From: Acanthosoma haemorrhoidale
Lineage: Eukaryota; Arthropoda; Insecta; Hemiptera; Acanthosomatidae
DNA: 64,000 nt
Direction: 5' to 3'
NCBI GenBank assembly: GCA_930367205.1
Contig: OV884011.1
Location: forward strand, 106,755,139 to 106,819,138
Below, piece by piece: positions 55,601 to 61,600 of the stretch (its first letter is position 1; every line of letters begins with the position of its first letter). Position numbers and translations under genes: made by a program. The notes beneath the pieces are model-generated. The model worked only from the letters and a program-made list of their open reading frames with translations, made no database searches and was not told the origin of the DNA.

Positions 55601-58600
55601 TTCTAATTTCTTATGATAAAATAATGTATAGACAGAAAAATAAATAAAAGTAAAGATATATTAAAATAAATCAACATAGAAATGATTATTATTATTATTA
55701 TCACTAGTAAATGAAAACATTAGTAAAAGTTTAGATATGTAACAGCAAGATTATATTGTTATAAGCGAGAGTCGCCTTGAAAAAATTCAAGGGTACTATA
55801 ACATTTTTTAGTAAGGGTTATTGTATGGAAAAGAGGATATTTGGAGTATTTATGATGAGAAAGTATGCAACATGCCATAATAGTTCATGCTATTTCAAAC
55901 TTTAAACTATAAATTTAAATAAAGTACTTCTCATTATAATAAAAGCACTTAAAAAAAAAAACAGCAACTAAAATAAAATTACTTGAAATTTAATATTAAA
56001 AATATTTTTATGCATCAATACAAAAACATACTTAAACTATTTATATATTTCATATTCTATTAATTTAGAATTTTGATAAGATTAAATTTCAAGTTTAACA
56101 AATTTACAACAGATTTTTTTTGTGCATCAGTTCAAAATGAAGTGTATCCTCGACCATGTAGATACATTTAATTTATTAAAGAAAATAATTAATTAAGGAC
56201 AGAAACCAAATGAAACACACAGAATTGTAAAAGCACTCCATCAATGAAAGTAAAAGGATTCAGGTAAATATGTAGTGTAGTTCCAATTGCTCAGACATGG
56301 CTAATATAAATGTCAAATACTGTCCTTGTAGAACAGTGGTTATTTAAGTTAACAAGGAAACTTCTAACTGTGGAGACCAGGGTTGGATCCCCAGTCCGCC
56401 TAAGGATTTTTTTTTGGAGGGTTGACTCTGGTCAGGACTAACTCAATCTCATGAGGATAAATAAATAACTACTTCTATAAAGAAGTAGCGAATACGGTTA
56501 AGAAAACCAAATTTAAGGTTAAAATGTAAACCCTAATATTAACCACACTTGTACCTCTACTAACTAAAGTGACCTACCCATAAACTTCAGTCAACCCTAC
56601 CTCTTTCATGAAGTTGTGCCATAGTTTTTTTTTAGTTTTTTTCCCCCACAAATGTCAGTCGGCTTTATTCATTGATTTTTAACTCATACTACCTTCTCAG
56701 ATCTAAAAAAAAAAAGTGAAGCAAATCATAAAATTGATACACCAATTCTTTTTTAAGACTGAAGAGGTAAATGAATTTTCAGCTTCAAATAGGTCTGCTT
56801 TGTTTTAATTGGACACACAATATATTATTGTATTAAATAATTTTTTTTTTAAACTCTTTTTCATTAACACTTGTTAAGAAACAAATGTTTCGATCCTAAA
56901 GATATTGACCCATTGAAGATTATCATATATGTAATATTGATTTTTCAGTTCAGGAGTAGAAGACAGCTATTACAGAAAACAATAATATCACAAAAACGTT
57001 CTTGTTTAAATAAATGATATTGTGGAAAGCCAGAAAATTGGTTATTAGATCAATCTCTTTCCACAACCGGCACTAAGAATATAGAATGTAAGCCTGTCGA
57101 GCTACAGCCGGACTTCGAGTAAATTGGCACCAACTGAAGATGACAGCTTAGAACTGTCGAAAACATTTTTGTTTAAATAAAGAATATTGAGGAGAGACGG
57201 AAGATTGGTTATTTGATTTATATCATGATGAATTGTAGAAATGGGTTTCTAGAAAATATTAGCCAGTTCACTTCAAGTACTACCTAAGCCTAAGTAGTTT
57301 TGTTCAGTATTGAATCTTAAAAAATCTGGCAGTCACATATTGATCCAAAAATTTGGAAATTTGGTTAATTAGAACAGTAATTAAAAGTATAAATAACTAT
57401 ATAAAAAATGAAGTTCATGATAAGCAAACATTAAAGAAAATTATTTCAAACAAATAAATATTAATGCTAATAAGTAATTGATTTGCATAAATCGATACCT
57501 AAGTAATTAAAGTTTTGATTACAACCATTATTTAGGGTTCTCACATAGTGCAAAGTTTAAAGTAACCACTTCATCGTAGAAAAAAGCCTTGGTTGAAATC
57601 CCAAAGTGAGCAGTATGTAAGCTGTCAATTTTGACTGACCAAGAACAAATATGCATGCCGGCCAAAATTTGATTATGTTTTTGTCAAAAGATAAAATAAA
57701 AAAAAATGTATTAACATACAAACTAATCATATCTATGGTTTATTAATTATATAATAAAACTATCAGGTTTAAATTAACAAAATAAAAATATGGACAAGAT
57801 AAAGATTCACAAAGTGTTAATAATAATTCATTTAAGCATTGCTTTTTTTTCATAGTTTGATGTGTGCTATGATTTTTATTATTTATTGAGTAAAATTTTG
57901 TTACAGTAATCACGGACTAAATCCTATTTTATGAAATAAATGAGATAAAAAGTGAAAGATGGCCAGTCAGGGCTGGGATAAATAGCAAATTATTAAACAT
58001 CATAAAAGTAATTATTTGCTATTAAAATTCAGTAAAAGGTGCTAAGTCCTTCAAATTGTTATTTATAATAACTAACATTGGATTCCATTATAGCACTAAA
58101 TAATAAATAAGCTACAAACATCACTGTTCCTTCGAGGATTTAACATCATGAAGCGGTTACCTTAAGCTCTAAACCATGCGAGCACCCTGTTCAACTTTTT
58201 AATGTGTTACCCATCGCTGATACCTGGAAAAACTGAGAATGCAGATCTTTACAGTGGACAATTGGATCGAGTAAATCAATTTATAATTGAAAATTGCCCA
58301 GTGATTGTCAATAAAAAAGGCGTTATTCTGCAACACGATAATGCAAGACTCCACTGCGCTTATTTTTTCTCCAAGAACCCTGGAAAAAATTAATGAGTTG
58401 GGGTGGGAGGTATCACCTCAACCACCGTACTCGCCTGATATCGGATTTCCATTTATTCCGATCGCTACATTTTCTAAGTAGCAAAAATTTCAAAATTTGG
58501 ATGATGTCCAAAATGCCATCTACAGATATTTTGCTCAAAAACCAATTGATTTTGATCGATCAGGCATTGAAAATTTGCACACTAGAAAGGTTGATGATAA

Positions 58601-61600
58601 CGAGGGTGATTACATCATTGATCAAAAACAAAAACTTCTTAAAAATTTATCTGTTTGAATTTAATGTAAAAAAGTACGACATTACTTTCTGGTACCCCTA
58701 ATATATGTAATATAGACTGTAGCAAACCAATGCACAAATTAAATCTGTTTAAACCAAATTACTAATAAAATAATTGTTATGACTAAGCTAAAATTTCAAA
58801 TAAAATGGCATGAGGATTAAGGATATATAAAAAAAAAAAAAGAAAAAAAAAGGGTGCCTACCAGAAGCACGGTCTGGTTCTGACTCAGAATCTGGGAACA
58901 CATGCAACAGAATAGAGACATCAAGATAGCTACTGCAGGATCTCATGCCAATAACACACCAGCCCAAAGAATTAAACATTTTATAATATCATTACCTGAA
59001 TTATATGAACCTAGAAATATATACAATCAAATAATGATTCTAATGGAAGGTTCTCTTCAGAACTTGAAAAATTTAACAGAATTTTGAAAAATAGAGAAGG
59101 ATTGGTGCATTAGTGTGCAAGCAAGATTTGAGTGTTTGGTATTTTTAAAAGGAAAATATTAATATTTGTAGGCTGTGGTACAGACCAGATGATGCATATT
59201 CTCCAGGGTGAACCCAGCCGCCTGCACAATTCAGTAAAGCTCAGTTTGTGTTGTAAAAAAAAAAACAATATATAAAACAGATCAAAATCCACGTATATCT
59301 AGAAATATTTAACATTAAACAATATATATATATATATACATTTACATGTTGCACATTAAAACTGTGAATTTGCTCAAATAAAAACAAAATATAAAAAACC
59401 AGTAGTCAGATTTAAAAAAAAATAGATATATTATATAAGATAATTTAAGCAACTAATCACTATCAGCTAACTATCAATGAGTGATTATATTATATTTTAT
59501 TGATAAACTGGTTCCCTTCCATTGTAACTATCACTAACACCAAGTGTTTTTTTTCCTATATTTAACAGAGCTTTGGAGTTTTGATGTTGAACTATGAATT
59601 TGACGATTAGTTTTAACGCTTTTTTCACATTTGTTTTTTTAACATTTTGGGTGTCCAGATATGGGAGATTCCAGATATAGGAGGGCCTACTATATTTTGA
59701 TGTGCTCCAAATCCTGAAAATCTTTCCACTTCTGGACATGAAGGAGAAAGGCTCTACAATTATCCTCTCTTTTTCTTAACTAGTACATTCTAAGGGTACT
59801 CCTCCCCTTCACAGTATCAGGCTCTCTGTTGTTCCACAACTCAAGAGATCAGTCACCATGGTACCCATTCCACTTCCTTCTTCTGTGGAGAGGATGAGGA
59901 ATATTTTGGTATCAAGGAGGAAAGGGTACTGTAGACATTCGGTTGAGCCTCCTGTTACATGTGTCTTAGCTTGGTAATCTCCCCTTAATTATAGATGCTC
60001 TAACTATGACTTCAAAACATGTCTTAAGGCCCTTTTACACAGTCCTGTCAGTTCTCAGTTCCGTTTCATGCTTAGTCAAACTGTCAGTTAATCCTGTGGG
60101 AAAAAAGAAAAAAACTAATGGACAACTTAAATGGAGACGGAGAACTGGACCTATCTGTGCTGTTTCCGTTTCAGTTCAGTTCTTAAACTCATGTGTATAA
60201 ACACGTTTAAACAAGAAAACTAACATATTGAACTTAATTAACTCTAATTATGGCGTGGTATTAACATGAACTGGCATAGGCTATGGTACATTGTTAATGA
60301 AAAACTCACTGTGACCTCCAATCATGAACGCTAACAATCAGCCCCCCAGTCAGCTCTGACAAGAAGTCATCTAGTGCTAGTTTCTCAGAGTGGGTGTCTG
60401 CTTTTGCGATGCTGTCTCTCCAGAAGTTGCCAACAAAGGTGAGGTGTTCACAAGCCTACGCTTGACCAAGAGCGAGGGCTCAGCTCGAGAACCAAGACCT
60501 CCCTTTGTCTTCCCCCTTGTCTGTTCTCTCTTCCCAAGTGGGGCGTATCTTTTTTCTGGCTCAGAGCAATAGGAATAACTTTTAACAAACAAGTCGAAAG
60601 AACTATAATTTTCACATCCCTGTATTCCATTGGGTTTATGGCTTTTTTCCTTCACCCAGGGTGGACAACTATTTATGGCTTGAAACTCCCTGCTTCCTCG
60701 TTTACCACCGGCCTAGGTGGACAGAGGTTTACTATTTGTTCGACAAACTATCTCTTTTACGGTTAGTAGTAAGCAAAATCTTCCAGTGCCATATACTAGG
60801 TGGGATATATGACCTGTCCTCTCATGTCCGAGAACCCATGTGTCCCACCAGCCTCAGGTAGTCTATCTCTGATACTTTGTGACCTATATATTTCCAATTA
60901 CTATAAAGTAAAGGTTCATTAACTTTTCATAAGATATGTGGTACATATTCCACCCTATCTGAGTTCTAAATGGAGTTCCCTCATTAAATTTATAAGTGAC
61001 ATTGAATTATTTTTGTGGTACCACGCTTTGCTACATTGGCTTCTTTTCCTCCATGGTGTTTTCAAAGATAAAGCCAAAGCAACTGCAATAAGAGAATCTT
61101 CATCCATGACATTATAAAATACACTATGTTATATTACAAAATACACTCCTTGAAAGCCCTATCCTGGCCTGAGACTCGAAACTGATGAGAGAACTGAAAG
61201 GGCTAGAGAAATGACATCGTGTAAAAAGAAACCCTCTTGCTCGACTGAAATGAAACAAAATCAGAAACTGAAACGGAACTGAGAGCTGACAGGACCATGT
61301 AAAAAGGCCTTTATAATGTCCTTGGATGTAGGCATCGAGGTCTATTTTCGAGAATAGAAACCTAATTCGCCACATTTTCTAATCAATTTACTTCCAATTC
61401 CAAGAAAGTTGCTGATCAGTAGTTCTGCCTGCCTGATAATCTATTTGTGAAGCAAGGTTTAAACTCCTTACCAGTTCACTCCGAGATATATTGGTATACC
61501 AACCCTGATCCTTCTCTACCCAATATCAAGTCAAATGGGGAGGAGGTTAGCTACCAAACTGTATTAAAAAATGAAGACGTGCACAAAGAGAATTCTTCAA

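Larger units (their letters stand above)
52823..58861. other. syd intron segment with SINEs and tandem repeat
   Basis: It holds family A SINE (53384-53515), family B SINE (56331-56640), a tandem repeat with hammerhead-like motif (56950-57225) and a mariner fragment (58190-58690). The rest, notably 53600-56300, is A+T-rich and unassigned. Confidence 0.65.

Noticed and set aside
60377..60655. Overlapping frames inside the TIR element
   Set aside because: Three short overlapping frames in G+C-richer DNA, none resembling a transposase.
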